Shown here one piece after another: positions 56,000 to 64,000 of a stretch of 64,000 bases of DNA. The notes beneath the pieces were generated by a model. The model did not search any database, had not been told where the DNA came from, and saw only the letters and a list, made by a program, of their open reading frames with translations. Both the position numbers and the translations under genes were made by a program. How positions within the stretch are numbered: position 1 is the first letter of the stretch; each line of letters starts with the position of its first letter. Source of the DNA: Verrucomicrobiota bacterium. Lineage in GTDB: Bacteria; Verrucomicrobiota; Verrucomicrobiia; Opitutales; Opitutaceae. The DNA lies in contig VHCJ01000003.1 in NCBI GenBank assembly GCA_016871755.1, positions 158,053 through 222,052 on the forward strand, given 5' to 3'.

Positions 56000-57836
56000 G
56001 GTCGTCGGCGACGCGACCTTCACGGTGTACGCCGACTCCCCGAGCCAGAGCATCTATCTCGGCGGCACGGAGATTTCGATGATGGGCGGGGCGACCGGCA
56101 CCGTCTCGAAGCTGACGTCGGCCGGCGCGCTCGTCTGGTCCCGCCGCCTCTCGGGGGCGTTTCTCTCGCCGGCGGGTGAATTGACCAACGGGCGCGTGCT
56201 CCTGTCCGGCTCGGTCATGGACATGCAGTTCGCGCCGGAGGCCTCGGCGCTGGCCCTCCTTACGTCAGCCGGCGCGGTGGAGTCGCAGGTCGGGCTCTCC
56301 TTCGCGGCGCGCAACGCGACCCTGCCGGGGATCGAGGGCAACCGCATCTGGATCACGACGGTGTCGGGCAACGTCGCCGGGGGCAGCGCGGACGGCGGCC
56401 CGGTGCACGTCGGTCTCGCGGACGGTGACTTCAGCAACCTGCGGTGGCGGCGCCATACGAATGCGATGTCGGGCGGGTTGACGGCCCCGGATTTCGACAG
56501 CGACGCGGTGGCAGCCCCGTTTTTCCGCATCAGTGATGGGGCGCTGGAGGTCGTGACGTTCCGCGACGACTTCTCGTCGAGCGTGGACAGCAACCTGCTG
56601 CCGAGCGTGACTGCGGCGACGACGAATCTGGGCATCACGGCGGTGGACGCCGGTTACACAATGGCGGACATCACGGTCACGGCTGCGGCGGTAACGCCGA
56701 CGCTGCAGACGGGGTCGCTGACATTCACGACGTTGCCCGTGACGGAGTCGGCGATCACCACAGGCGGATCGAGCGTACCCGAGACGATCGGCACCCAGCC
56801 GACATCGCAGAAGGTGAACCCCGGGGTGGCGGTGTCCTTCACCGTCGCGGTCAACAATCCCTCGGCGCAGACGCTTTCGTACCAGTGGAGCCGCAACGGC
56901 GTGGCGATCTCCGGGGCCAACGCGGCGACCTACAGCATTCCCTCCGCGCAGGCGGCGCAGGTCAGTGCGTACACGGTGGCGGTGACGGCTGGCACCACCA
57001 CGCTCCAGAGTAAGGCGGCCTTGCTGGAGCTGAACGCCACGACGCGCCTGGTCGGGGATTCCGTGCTGTTCGCCTCGGACATCCAGCACCCCAACGGCAA
57101 CATCTACGACCAGTTCCTGCTCACCGGCACCGCGACCGTGATCACGGCGGATCCCGGGCAGGTGGCGCGCATCTCGTTCATCGACGCCAACGACGACATC
57201 GTGCAGGTCGAGTATTCCGGCTCCGGCACCCTGACCCTTCAGCTGGCCAATGCGACGGGTCCGGCGGTGGCGGTGAACTACAATCAGGCGACGGTGAGCT
57301 ACATGAAGGGCACGCCGACGATCACCATCGCGGGGGCGGACCAGACCTCGAACCTCGGCATCTTCAGCGTCGGCTTGGTCACGGGCAACCCGGCGGTGCT
57401 GAAGTCGGGGGTGACCTACGATGGTTTAGCAAATGTGGCGTTGATCACGATCTCGAGCGCGAACGGCCAGTTCGGCGGTGTGCGGATCGGCAACGCCCTG
57501 CTCTCCGGCTCTTCCGGCAACGTCGGCCTCGTGGCGACGGGCGTGAACTTCACGGGTCCGATTGTGATCGGCGACATCGATGCGTCGGGCACCGCCTCGC
57601 CCAAGTTCCTGACCGGCACGGTGGCGGGGCTGACGGGTTTCCCGGGCGATATCCGGATCGCGGGTGGCGACCTCCTGCAGACGAACGGCCGCGCGATTGA
57701 GTTTGGCACGGCGACGGCGGTGCGGATGGGGGCGGGCACGAACGCGCATGGCGTCTCCCTGCCGGCGAAGACGGTGGCGGGCCGGCTGGAGCGCAATGGC
57801 CAGGACGTGACCTCGACCGTGGTGGTCGGACCCTGA
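56000..57836 (+). pseudogene. 5'-truncated surface protein with an Ig-like domain
   Basis: The frame is open from the IS junction; the first start codon is a GTG at 56025. About 603 residues contain beta-rich sequence, an Ig-like domain near residues 255-345 (QPTSQKVNPGVAVSFTVAV followed by LSYQWSRNGVAISGANAATY) and a C-terminal beta-rich module. There is no signal peptide, although such proteins are normally exported, and the frame continues upstream into IS sequence without a start, so the N-terminal part of a large cell-surface protein has been lost. Whether the remainder is expressed is unknown. Confidence 0.7.
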
Positions 57837-57860
57837 GGCGGCAGGTCGGCTCTCCGCGGA

Positions 57861-60077
57861 TCAGGTCGAAAGGAGGGTGCTGGAGGCGCGGCGCGCGGTG
57901 TCCGGAGGAGTTCCGGTTCCGACGCTGCTGGCGCGGGCGTTGGCGGCGGCCATGAAGTAGACTTGGGAGGAGAAGGGCTCCCGGCCGGGCGCGGGCGGGA
58001 CCGGCAGGTAGCCACCGTGGGCGTGGAGTTGCCGCGCCTGCACCGAGTCGCCCAGCGCCATGCCGAAGAGTTCCTCCCGCACCCAGTGGCGGAGCGCGGG
58101 GTCGTGGATCGGGAAGAGTGCCTCGACGCGGCGGAAGAAGTTGCGCGACATCCAGTCGGCGCTCCCGGCGTAGATCAGCGGCTCGCCGCCCGCGTTCTCG
58201 AAGTAGAACGCGCGGGCGTGTTCGAGGAAGCGGCCCACGATGCTGCGGACGCGGATGGTCTCGCTCAGACCCCGTACGCCGGGCACGAGGCAGCAGATGC
58301 CGCGGACGATCAGGTCGATCTGCACACCCGCGCGCGACGCGTCGTAGAGGTTGTCGATCGTCGTCTTGTCGACGAGCGAGTTCATCTGCGCGATGATCCG
58401 CGCCGGGCGTCCGGCGGCGGCGTTCGCGGTCTCGCTCCGAATCAGGTCGTTGATCCGCCCGTGGAGATTGAACGGCGCGACCAGCAGGTGCTGGAATTCC
58501 GGCGCCCGGCCGAACCCGGTCAGCGCATTGAAGAGATTCGCGACGTCCGCAGTGATCTCCGGACTGGCCGTGAAGAAGCTCAGGTCGGTGTACAGGCGCG
58601 CGGTGCGCGGGTTGTAGTTCCCCGTGCCGAGGTGGACATAGCGGCGCATCGCCTCGCCCTCGTGGCGCACGACCAGCGAGCACTTGCAGTGCGTCTTGTG
58701 GCCGACAAGCCCGTAGACCACGTGCACGCCGGCGTCCTCCAACTGGCGCGCCCACTGGATGTTGTTCGCCTCGTCGAACCGCGCCTTCAGCTCCACCAGC
58801 GCGGTCACCTGCTTGCCGTTGCGCGAGGCCTCCATCAGCGCGCGGACAATCGGGGAGTCGCCGCTGGTCCGGTAAAGCGTCTGCTTGATCGCGAACACCG
58901 CCGGGTCGTGCGCCGCCTGCTCGATGAAGTCCACCACCGGCTGGAAGGAGTCATACGGGTGGTGCAGGAGCACATCCTGGGCGCGCAGCGACTCGAAGAT
59001 GCGTTCGGGGCGCTGCAGGGGTGAGACGTTGACCGGGGCGAACGGCGGGAACTTCAGGTCCGGCCGGTTGATCTCGGTCAGACTGTTCAGCCGCAGCAGG
59101 TTCAACGGCCCCGCGAGGCGGAAGACGTACTCATGCGAAAGACCGAGATGGTTGCAGAGCGTGTTGAAGATCGGGTCCTCCACGCCCTCCTCGATTTCCA
59201 AGCGCACGGCGGAGCCGCGGCGCAGGTTGCGCAGCTCCTCCTCGATCTTCTTGAGCAGGTTCTCAGCCTCCTCCTCGTCGATGTAGAGGTCGCTGTTGCG
59301 CGTGACGCGGAAGGCCCAGGCTCCGTGCAGGCGGTAGCCGGGGAAGAACTCGCCCGCGCAGAGCTTGATGATCTCCGTCAGGAAGAGATACCGCTCGCCG
59401 GCCGGCTTCGTCGATCCCAGCCGGACGAGACGCGGCAGGATGCGCGGCACCGGCAGGATCGCGACCATGTGGTCAACCTCCGGGATCTCCGGATGATCGA
59501 GGGAGACGACGACGTTCAGCGTCTTGTTGCCGAGCTGGGGAAACGGGTGGGACTGGTCCAGCCCGAGGGGGGTGAGCACGGGCATGACCTGCTCGCGAAA
59601 GTAGGTCTCGACCCAGGAGCGCTCCTCCGGCGTGAGTGTCTTCGCGGACTTGACCTCAATGCCTTCGCTGGCGAGGGCCGGGAGCAGGGACTCGCGCCAG
59701 CAGCGGTACTGGTCCTCGACGAGGGAGGCGACGACCGAGTGGATGCGGCGCAGTTGCTCGCGGGGCGGTTGGCCGTCGATGCTCGCCTCGGTCACGCCGG
59801 ACTCCACCTGCTGGATCAGGCCGGCGACGCGGATCTCGAAGAACTCATCGAGGTTGGACGAGACGATCGCGAGGAAACGGACCCGCTCGAGGAGCGGGTG
59901 GCGCGGGTTCTCGGCCTGCTCCAGCACGCGGCGGTTGAAGGCCAGCCAGGACAGTTCCCGGTTGAAGTACGCGGCCTTGGCCGGCCGGAGCGACGGCTCC
60001 ACCGGGGCGGTGTGCACCGCGGGCTCGGTGACCTGTTCGACGGGCGGCGGGCGGCGTTTCCGGGAGGAGGCGCACAT
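57861..60077 (-). CDS. ppk1: Polyphosphate kinase 1
   Basis: Makes and degrades inorganic polyphosphate from ATP; 738 residues. The N-terminal domain has [18 protein letters not shown] and [20 protein letters not shown]. The catalytic region shows [17 protein letters not shown] near 450 (phosphorylated histidine region) and [20 protein letters not shown] just after it. The C-terminal phospholipase-D-like domains are complete. The first 35 residues are Pro/Arg-rich and poorly conserved. It converges with the Ig-like fragment 24 bases away. Confidence 0.96.
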   Translation of the reverse strand: MCASSRKRRPPPVEQVTEPAVHTAPVEPSLRPAKAAYFNRELSWLAFNRRVLEQAENPRHPLLERVRFLAIVSSNLDEFFEIRVAGLIQQVESGVTEASIDGQPPREQLRRIHSVVASLVEDQYRCWRESLLPALASEGIEVKSAKTLTPEERSWVETYFREQVMPVLTPLGLDQSHPFPQLGNKTLNVVVSLDHPEIPEVDHMVAILPVPRILPRLVRLGSTKPAGERYLFLTEIIKLCAGEFFPGYRLHGAWAFRVTRNSDLYIDEEEAENLLKKIEEELRNLRRGSAVRLEIEEGVEDPIFNTLCNHLGLSHEYVFRLAGPLNLLRLNSLTEINRPDLKFPPFAPVNVSPLQRPERIFESLRAQDVLLHHPYDSFQPVVDFIEQAAHDPAVFAIKQTLYRTSGDSPIVRALMEASRNGKQVTALVELKARFDEANNIQWARQLEDAGVHVVYGLVGHKTHCKCSLVVRHEGEAMRRYVHLGTGNYNPRTARLYTDLSFFTASPEITADVANLFNALTGFGRAPEFQHLLVAPFNLHGRINDLIRSETANAAAGRPARIIAQMNSLVDKTTIDNLYDASRAGVQIDLIVRGICCLVPGVRGLSETIRVRSIVGRFLEHARAFYFENAGGEPLIYAGSADWMSRNFFRRVEALFPIHDPALRHWVREELFGMALGDSVQARQLHAHGGYLPVPPAPGREPFSSQVYFMAAANARASSVGTGTPPDTARRASSTLLST

Positions 60078-60209
60078 GGGAGAGAGGGCGGGGACGCGCG
60101 AACGCTAGAGCGGGACGCGGACGGAACGAGCGGGAACCGGCCGCGTCACGGATTTGTCACCGAACCAGCCGCCCGCGCGTCCCGGCGCCGGGCGGCCCGC
60201 CGCGGGTGC

Positions 60210-62054
60210 TCAGGCGGTTTCCAGCAGCTTGTAGAGGCGGGCGACCATGCGCGTCGGATCCTCGAGCAGGCCGGCGGCGATGAGCGCGTTGTCGAGCAAC
60301 TGCTCGCCGACGAGGGCGGCGCGGTCGGGGGCCGACTCGCGCAGGGCGTGGAGGCGGCGGACGACCGCGTGGCGCGGGTTGATCTCGAGATTCACCTTGA
60401 GCGGCGCGTCGGCGCCCTCGCGGTTCATGGCGCGCATCATGCGCCGCATCTGCGGCGACATGAACGCGTCGGCGTTGGTCGCGAGGGCGGGGGAACCCAC
60501 GAGACGTTCGCTGGACTTCACCTCCTCGACGCGGTCGCCGAGCGTGGTCTTCAGCCACTCGGTCAGCGCCTTCGTCTGCTCCTCGGTGAGCGTCTCCTCT
60601 CCCGGCGGCTTCGGCAGGTCGGAGAGCTTCAGGTCGCCGCGGTCCGCGGCCTGCAGCTTCTTGCCGTCGAACTCGCGGACGTTGTTCATCACGTACTCGT
60701 CCACGGGCTCGTAGCAGAACAGCACCTCGAGATTGCGGGCCTTGAGACCCTCGAGGTACGGGCCGTGCTCGATGGCCTCGCGGTTGGGTCCGATGAGGTA
60801 ATAGATGTCCTTCTGCTCCGCGGACATCCGCGAGACGTAATCGGCGAGGGAGGTCGTCTTGCCCTTCTCGGTGAGGGACGACTCGAAGCGGAGGAGCTTC
60901 ACGAGTTGATCCTTGTGCGTGAAGTCGAGCGCGGCGCCCTCCTTCAGGAAGATGCCGAACTGCGTGTAGAAGTCCTGATAGGCCTCGGCGCGGTTCTTGG
61001 CCTCCTCCTCGAGGAACTTGAGGAAGCGCTTCGTGATGACCTTGTTCAGCTTCTCGATCAGGGCGCGATCCTGCATCGTCTCGCGCGAAATGTTCAGCGG
61101 CAGGTCCTCGCTGTCGACGACGCCCTTGAGGAAGCGAAGCCACTCGGGCAGCAGGTCCTTCGGCTTGGCGTCGATCAGCACCTTGCGGCAGTAGAGCGAC
61201 ACGCTGGGCTCGGTGCGGGAGAAACCGAGCTTCTCGGCGTTCTCCTTCGGGACGAAGAGCAGCGCGTTGATGGTCAGCGGCGCGTCGGCCGAGAAATGCA
61301 GGCGCAGCCGGGGCTCGTCGAATGCGTGGGCCTGGAACTTGTAGAACTCGGTGTATTCCTCGTCCTTGATCTCGGCCTTGCTGCGCAGCCACAGGGCCTG
61401 GACGGTGTTGATGCGCTTGCCGTTGAGGTTGATCGGGAAGGAGACAAACGCGCTGTAGCGCTCGAGGATCTCCTTGACCTTCCAGTCCTGGCAGTAGTCG
61501 CCGCAGTCGTCCTTCAGCTCGATCACGATGCGGACGCCGCGCCGCTGGTCCGGCACCTCCTCGACCGTGTAGCTGCCGCTGCCGTCGCTGGTCCAGACGT
61601 GCCCCGGCTCGGCGGTGCGCCAGGAGCGGGCGTAGACCTTGACCGACTTCGCGACCATGAACGCGGAGTAGAAGCCGACGCCGAACTGACCGATGAGGTT
61701 GGCGTTCTTCTGGCCCGCCTCGGAGAGCGACTTCAGGAAGGCCTTGGAGCCCGAGTGCGCGATCGTGCCGAGGTTCTCGATCAGCTCGGAGCGCGTCATG
61801 CCGATGCCCGAATCCTGGATCGTCAGCGTCTTTGCGGTCTCGTCCGTGGTGAGGCTGATCTCCAGCTCGGTCGCCTCGTCGGCGAGGTCCTTCTCCGTCA
61901 GCTTCAGGTGCCGGAGCTTCTCCAGCGCGTCGGAGGCGTTGGAAACCAACTCGCGGACGAAGATCTCCTTCTCCGTGTAGAGCGAGTGGATGACGATATC
62001 GAGCAGCTGCTTGATCTCGGCTTGGAATTCGAAGGTTTGCGGAGCGTGCGACAT
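60210..62054 (-). CDS. htpG: Molecular chaperone HtpG (Hsp90)
   Basis: ATP-dependent chaperone of 614 residues. The ATPase motifs are all present: LVSNASDALEKLRHLKL near 38, DSGIGMTRSELIENLGTIA near 82 and GQFGVGFYSAFMVA near 121; the middle and C-terminal domains have normal length. The 244-base upstream region holds a possible promoter. No CIRCE repeat is visible there. ppk1 follows after 132 bases on the same strand. Confidence 0.97.
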   Translation of the reverse strand: MSHAPQTFEFQAEIKQLLDIVIHSLYTEKEIFVRELVSNASDALEKLRHLKLTEKDLADEATELEISLTTDETAKTLTIQDSGIGMTRSELIENLGTIAHSGSKAFLKSLSEAGQKNANLIGQFGVGFYSAFMVAKSVKVYARSWRTAEPGHVWTSDGSGSYTVEEVPDQRRGVRIVIELKDDCGDYCQDWKVKEILERYSAFVSFPINLNGKRINTVQALWLRSKAEIKDEEYTEFYKFQAHAFDEPRLRLHFSADAPLTINALLFVPKENAEKLGFSRTEPSVSLYCRKVLIDAKPKDLLPEWLRFLKGVVDSEDLPLNISRETMQDRALIEKLNKVITKRFLKFLEEEAKNRAEAYQDFYTQFGIFLKEGAALDFTHKDQLVKLLRFESSLTEKGKTTSLADYVSRMSAEQKDIYYLIGPNREAIEHGPYLEGLKARNLEVLFCYEPVDEYVMNNVREFDGKKLQAADRGDLKLSDLPKPPGEETLTEEQTKALTEWLKTTLGDRVEEVKSSERLVGSPALATNADAFMSPQMRRMMRAMNREGADAPLKVNLEINPRHAVVRRLHALRESAPDRAALVGEQLLDNALIAAGLLEDPTRMVARLYKLLETA

Positions 62055-62088
62055 AAAGGTTGGGGCCGATGGTGCGGCGGAGCCCGCT

Positions 62089-62115
62089 AGTTTAGCCGAC
62101 CGGGGGAAAAATCAA
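62089..62115 (-). promoter_or_regulatory. Possible sigma-70 promoter of htpG
   Basis: On the minus strand TTGATT (62115-62110) and TAAACT (62094-62089) are 15 bases apart, a short spacer, and lie 35 bases before the htpG ATG. The segment is AT-rich relative to its surroundings. Confidence 0.35.
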
Positions 62116-62298
62116 GCGGTCGCGTACACCCCGGCTAAGGCGATCGATTGGCATCGCGAGGAAAAGCTGTTTGGGATGAACTGCTTGGGCGCGATCTTCG
62201 CGGAGGCCCGGGAACGTGCGTCGCAACACCGACGCGCCGGCGGCACGGGGCGGGCAAGGGGGAAGGGACGGTCGGGGACGGCCCCGGATCTGAAGGGC

Positions 62299-62454
62299 TC
62301 AACGCGCGTCGGTTTCGTCGCGCTCGATTGGCTCGACGTGGGCGAGGGTGTGATCCTTGGCCGGACGACGGAGGACGCGGATGAGGCAGTAGACGAAAAG
62401 GACGGTGACGAAGCCGACCGAGAGGATGAGGTTGATCCAGCCGCCGGGGGTCAT
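62299..62454 (-). CDS. Small membrane subunit of an NSS transporter (MetS-like)
   Basis: A 51-residue protein, MTPGGWINLILSVGFVTVLF then VYCLIRVLRRPAKDH, with one transmembrane helix and a charged cytoplasmic tail. Its ATG is three bases after the stop of the sodium symporter gene, the usual arrangement for MetS-type small subunits of neurotransmitter-sodium-symporter family transporters (as in MetPS). It is short enough to be missed by automatic callers. Its likely job is to assist the activity or stability of the large subunit. Confidence 0.82.
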   Translation of the reverse strand: MTPGGWINLILSVGFVTVLFVYCLIRVLRRPAKDHTLAHVEPIERDETDAR

Positions 62455-62457
62455 GGT

Positions 62458-64000
62458 TCAGGAGTTCCGGTGGCGGCGCGCCGCGCGGGCGGCGTTCCAG
62501 CGATTGCCGGCGAGGTGGGTGAGAAGAAGGGCGAAGATCGTGGAGATGGCGATGAGCCCGATCGTGAGCTGGGCGACGGGGCTTGGGTTGGGGCCGATCA
62601 AGTCGTTGATGTAGCCGCTGGGCTGGAAGGCTGGGTTGCGGAACGAAAAGTTCCAGCCGGCGACGTTGCGGAGCAGCCACATCACAAAGATGCCAATGAG
62701 GAAGAGGGGCGTGATGTACTTCAGCACGAAGCGATAGAAGTCCGGGGCGCGCATCTCCGCGCCCTCGTGCATGAGCCGCCAGCCCTCGTTCACTCCGATC
62801 CGCCAGCCGAAGATGATCACGAGGATGGTGGCCTGAACGAAGAGCATCAGCGTCCCCACCCAGAAATCGATCGTGTCCATCGCCTTCAGGTCCTTGGAGA
62901 AGTACCAGACGAAGAGGGTGCCGAGGGCGGTGGCGAAGCCGAGCAGCGCCACGGATGCCTTGCGTCCGAGACCGAAGCCCTCCTCGAGAAAGGCGATGCC
63001 CGGCTGGAGCATGGAGAGTGAACTCGTGATTGCCGCGAGGAAGAGGAGAATGAAGAAGATCGCGGCGAAGACTTGGCCGCCCGGCATGCGGACGAAGACC
63101 TCGGGCAGCACGTTGAAGCCGAGGGCGAACGTCCCCTGGCCCGCGATGCCCGCCACCCCGAGGAAGACGAACGCGGCCGGCACGGTGATGAGGCCGCCGA
63201 GGCCCACTTCGCAGAACTCGTTGGCGGCGGAGGCGGTCAGGCCCGACAGGACGACGTCGTCCCGCCGGCGCAGGTAGCTGGCGTAGGTGATGATCACGCC
63301 GAAGCCGACGGACAGGGAGAAGAAGATCTGGCCGGCGGCCGCGAGCCACAGCTCCGGGTTGCGCAGGCCCTCCAGCACGTTGCCGGGGTTCCAGAGGTAA
63401 CCAAGGCCGTTCAGCACGCTCTGCTCCGGCTTCGACGGGTCCGGCGTTCCGAGCGTCAGCACCCGCACGAGAATCACCAGCGCGATCAGGATGAGCGCCG
63501 GCATGGCGTAGGTGCAGACCTTCTCGATCCCCTTGGAGATGCCGCGATAGATGAAGACGAAGTTGAGGATGAAGACGAGGATCAGGAAGAGCCCCACGTC
63601 GTTCAGGCTGAACTTCAGCGCCACGCCGTCCTCGCCGACGCCGGTGAAGGCGGCGAAGAACTGGCCGAAGTTGAGTCCCGGCTCGCTCAGTCGACCGGTC
63701 AGGGCGTTGACGGCGTAGCCGAGGCACCACGCCTCCACGTAGACATAGTACGTGTAGATCAGCACCGGGGTGAAGAAGCCGATCACGCCGAGGTGGCGGG
63801 CCCACGGGCGGTCCAGCAGGGCGTGGAAAATGCCGGGCGAGGAGTGAAACCCGCGTCGCCCGCCCTCGCGCCCGAGCGTCCACTCGACCCACCCGAGCGG
63901 CAGGCCGATGATCAGGAGTGACACGAAGTAGGCGACCATGAACGCCCCGCCGCCGTACTGGGCGGCAAGGCCGGGGAAGCGGAGAAAGTTGCCGAGACCG
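62458..64000 (-). CDS. Sodium-dependent transporter, NSS family (5' end outside the window)
   Basis: Na+-coupled symporter of the neurotransmitter:sodium symporter family, probably for an amino acid. The frame runs off the right edge: the last bases still code for GLGNFLRFPGLAAQYGGGAF, the unwound TM1 segment that binds sodium and substrate, so roughly the first 20-25 residues are missing. A Met at 63939 is internal, not the start. About ten further helices are visible, including LIYTYYVYVEAWCLGYAVNAL, LWLAAAGQIFFSLSVGFGV and SLLLLFLAAITSSLSMLQ-like AIFFILLFLAAITSSLSML. The small MetS-like gene follows after three bases. Confidence 0.93.
   Translation of the reverse strand, partial: GLGNFLRFPGLAAQYGGGAFMVAYFVSLLIIGLPLGWVEWTLGREGGRRGFHSSPGIFHALLDRPWARHLGVIGFFTPVLIYTYYVYVEAWCLGYAVNALTGRLSEPGLNFGQFFAAFTGVGEDGVALKFSLNDVGLFLILVFILNFVFIYRGISKGIEKVCTYAMPALILIALVILVRVLTLGTPDPSKPEQSVLNGLGYLWNPGNVLEGLRNPELWLAAAGQIFFSLSVGFGVIITYASYLRRRDDVVLSGLTASAANEFCEVGLGGLITVPAAFVFLGVAGIAGQGTFALGFNVLPEVFVRMPGGQVFAAIFFILLFLAAITSSLSMLQPGIAFLEEGFGLGRKASVALLGFATALGTLFVWYFSKDLKAMDTIDFWVGTLMLFVQATILVIIFGWRIGVNEGWRLMHEGAEMRAPDFYRFVLKYITPLFLIGIFVMWLLRNVAGWNFSFRNPAFQPSGYINDLIGPNPSPVAQLTIGLIAISTIFALLLTHLAGNRWNAARAARRHRNS

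Larger units (their letters stand above)
55669..56000 (+). mobile_element. Remnant of an IS3-family insertion sequence (left part)
   Basis: The left end reads TGTGAGATTGCCTCGATT then TAGTGGACAC, which looks like an IS3-family terminal repeat, about 150 bases before an OrfA start. The element contains a long inverted repeat and part of orfA, and stops abruptly near 56000, where an unrelated surface-protein frame begins. OrfB (the DDE transposase) and the right terminal repeat are missing, so it cannot move by itself. Confidence 0.7.

Noticed and set aside
60181-60192. Palindrome CCCGGCGCCGGG after htpG as a terminator
   Set aside because: It leaves no proper loop for a stable hairpin and has no T run; such palindromes are common by chance at this base composition.
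59133-62090. Long plus-strand frame opposite ppk1 and htpG
   Set aside because: It covers the reverse of two well-supported genes and the translation is Val/Leu/Glu/Arg-rich without motifs.
62055-62298. CIRCE heat-shock operator before htpG
   Set aside because: No TTAGCACTC/GAGTGCTAA-type inverted repeat is present; only a weak sigma-70-like promoter can be proposed.

Overview
The window is a GC-rich (roughly two thirds G+C by eye), densely coded bacterial chromosome segment. The gene set suggests a verrucomicrobial, probably Opitutaceae-like, saprophyte. Points in favour are an Oar-like TonB receptor with a carboxypeptidase-regulatory domain, a second divergent TonB receptor, secreted sugar-active enzymes, a LacI regulator beside a sugar-acid operon, DoxX, DUF1475/DUF1365 membrane genes and a surface protein with an Ig-like domain. 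This placement rests on gene content and style, not on a marker-gene tree.

Layout, left to right. 1-2.2 kb: bifunctional rhamnulose-phosphate aldolase/dehydrogenase. 2.3-8.5 kb (minus): a seven-gene membrane-lipid-type cluster (DUF1365, cyclopropane synthase, DUF1475, DUF2062, DUF1295, a second methyltransferase, a TPR protein). 8.6-13.2 kb (minus): Oar-like TonB receptor with a clear intrinsic terminator, and a nucleotide-sugar epimerase. tRNA-Phe lies at 13.3 kb. 13.6-21.6 kb (plus): TonB receptor, GH13 debranching-type enzyme, then the glycolytic trio gap-pgk-tpiA. 21.7-25.4 kb: a sialidase-like gene coupled to a membrane gene, divergent from a secreted putative glycoside hydrolase. 25.4-35.5 kb: ung, a TlpA-like protein, glnD, valS, cysH, an unusual clpP, a lipoprotein. 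35.5-44.1 kb (minus): an oxidative sugar-acid operon (2-hydroxyacid dehydrogenase, YjhG-type xylonate dehydratase, semialdehyde dehydrogenase, FAH-family dehydratase, VanX-like peptidase, SDR) headed by a LacI regulator broken by one base in a C7 run. 44.2-53.7 kb: doxX, aroB, a conserved unknown, lpxA, pdxA, a subtilase, an IscA-type gene, infC, an amidase and an HNH gene. 53.7-55.2 kb: gudD. 55.2-57.8 kb: a scar of four truncated pieces (TPR protein, DNA methyltransferase, IS3 transposase, Ig-like surface protein). 57.9-64 kb (minus): ppk1, htpG, a small transporter subunit, and an NSS symporter that runs off the window.

Plausible links between the parts: the dehydratase, FAH-family dehydratase and semialdehyde dehydrogenase form a Weimberg-type route from a pentonate to 2-oxoglutarate. 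The GH13 enzyme and gap-pgk-tpiA join polysaccharide breakdown to glycolysis. gudD and the rhamnose enzyme add further plant-sugar catabolism.

The most unusual items are the 55-58 kb scar with its perfect 17-bp inverted repeat, the homopolymer frameshift in the LacI gene, the lipid-modification cluster, a palindrome overlapping the predicted cysH promoter, and Gly/Ala-rich low-complexity insertions in otherwise conserved enzymes. No CRISPR array, prophage, rRNA operon or recognisable defence system is present.
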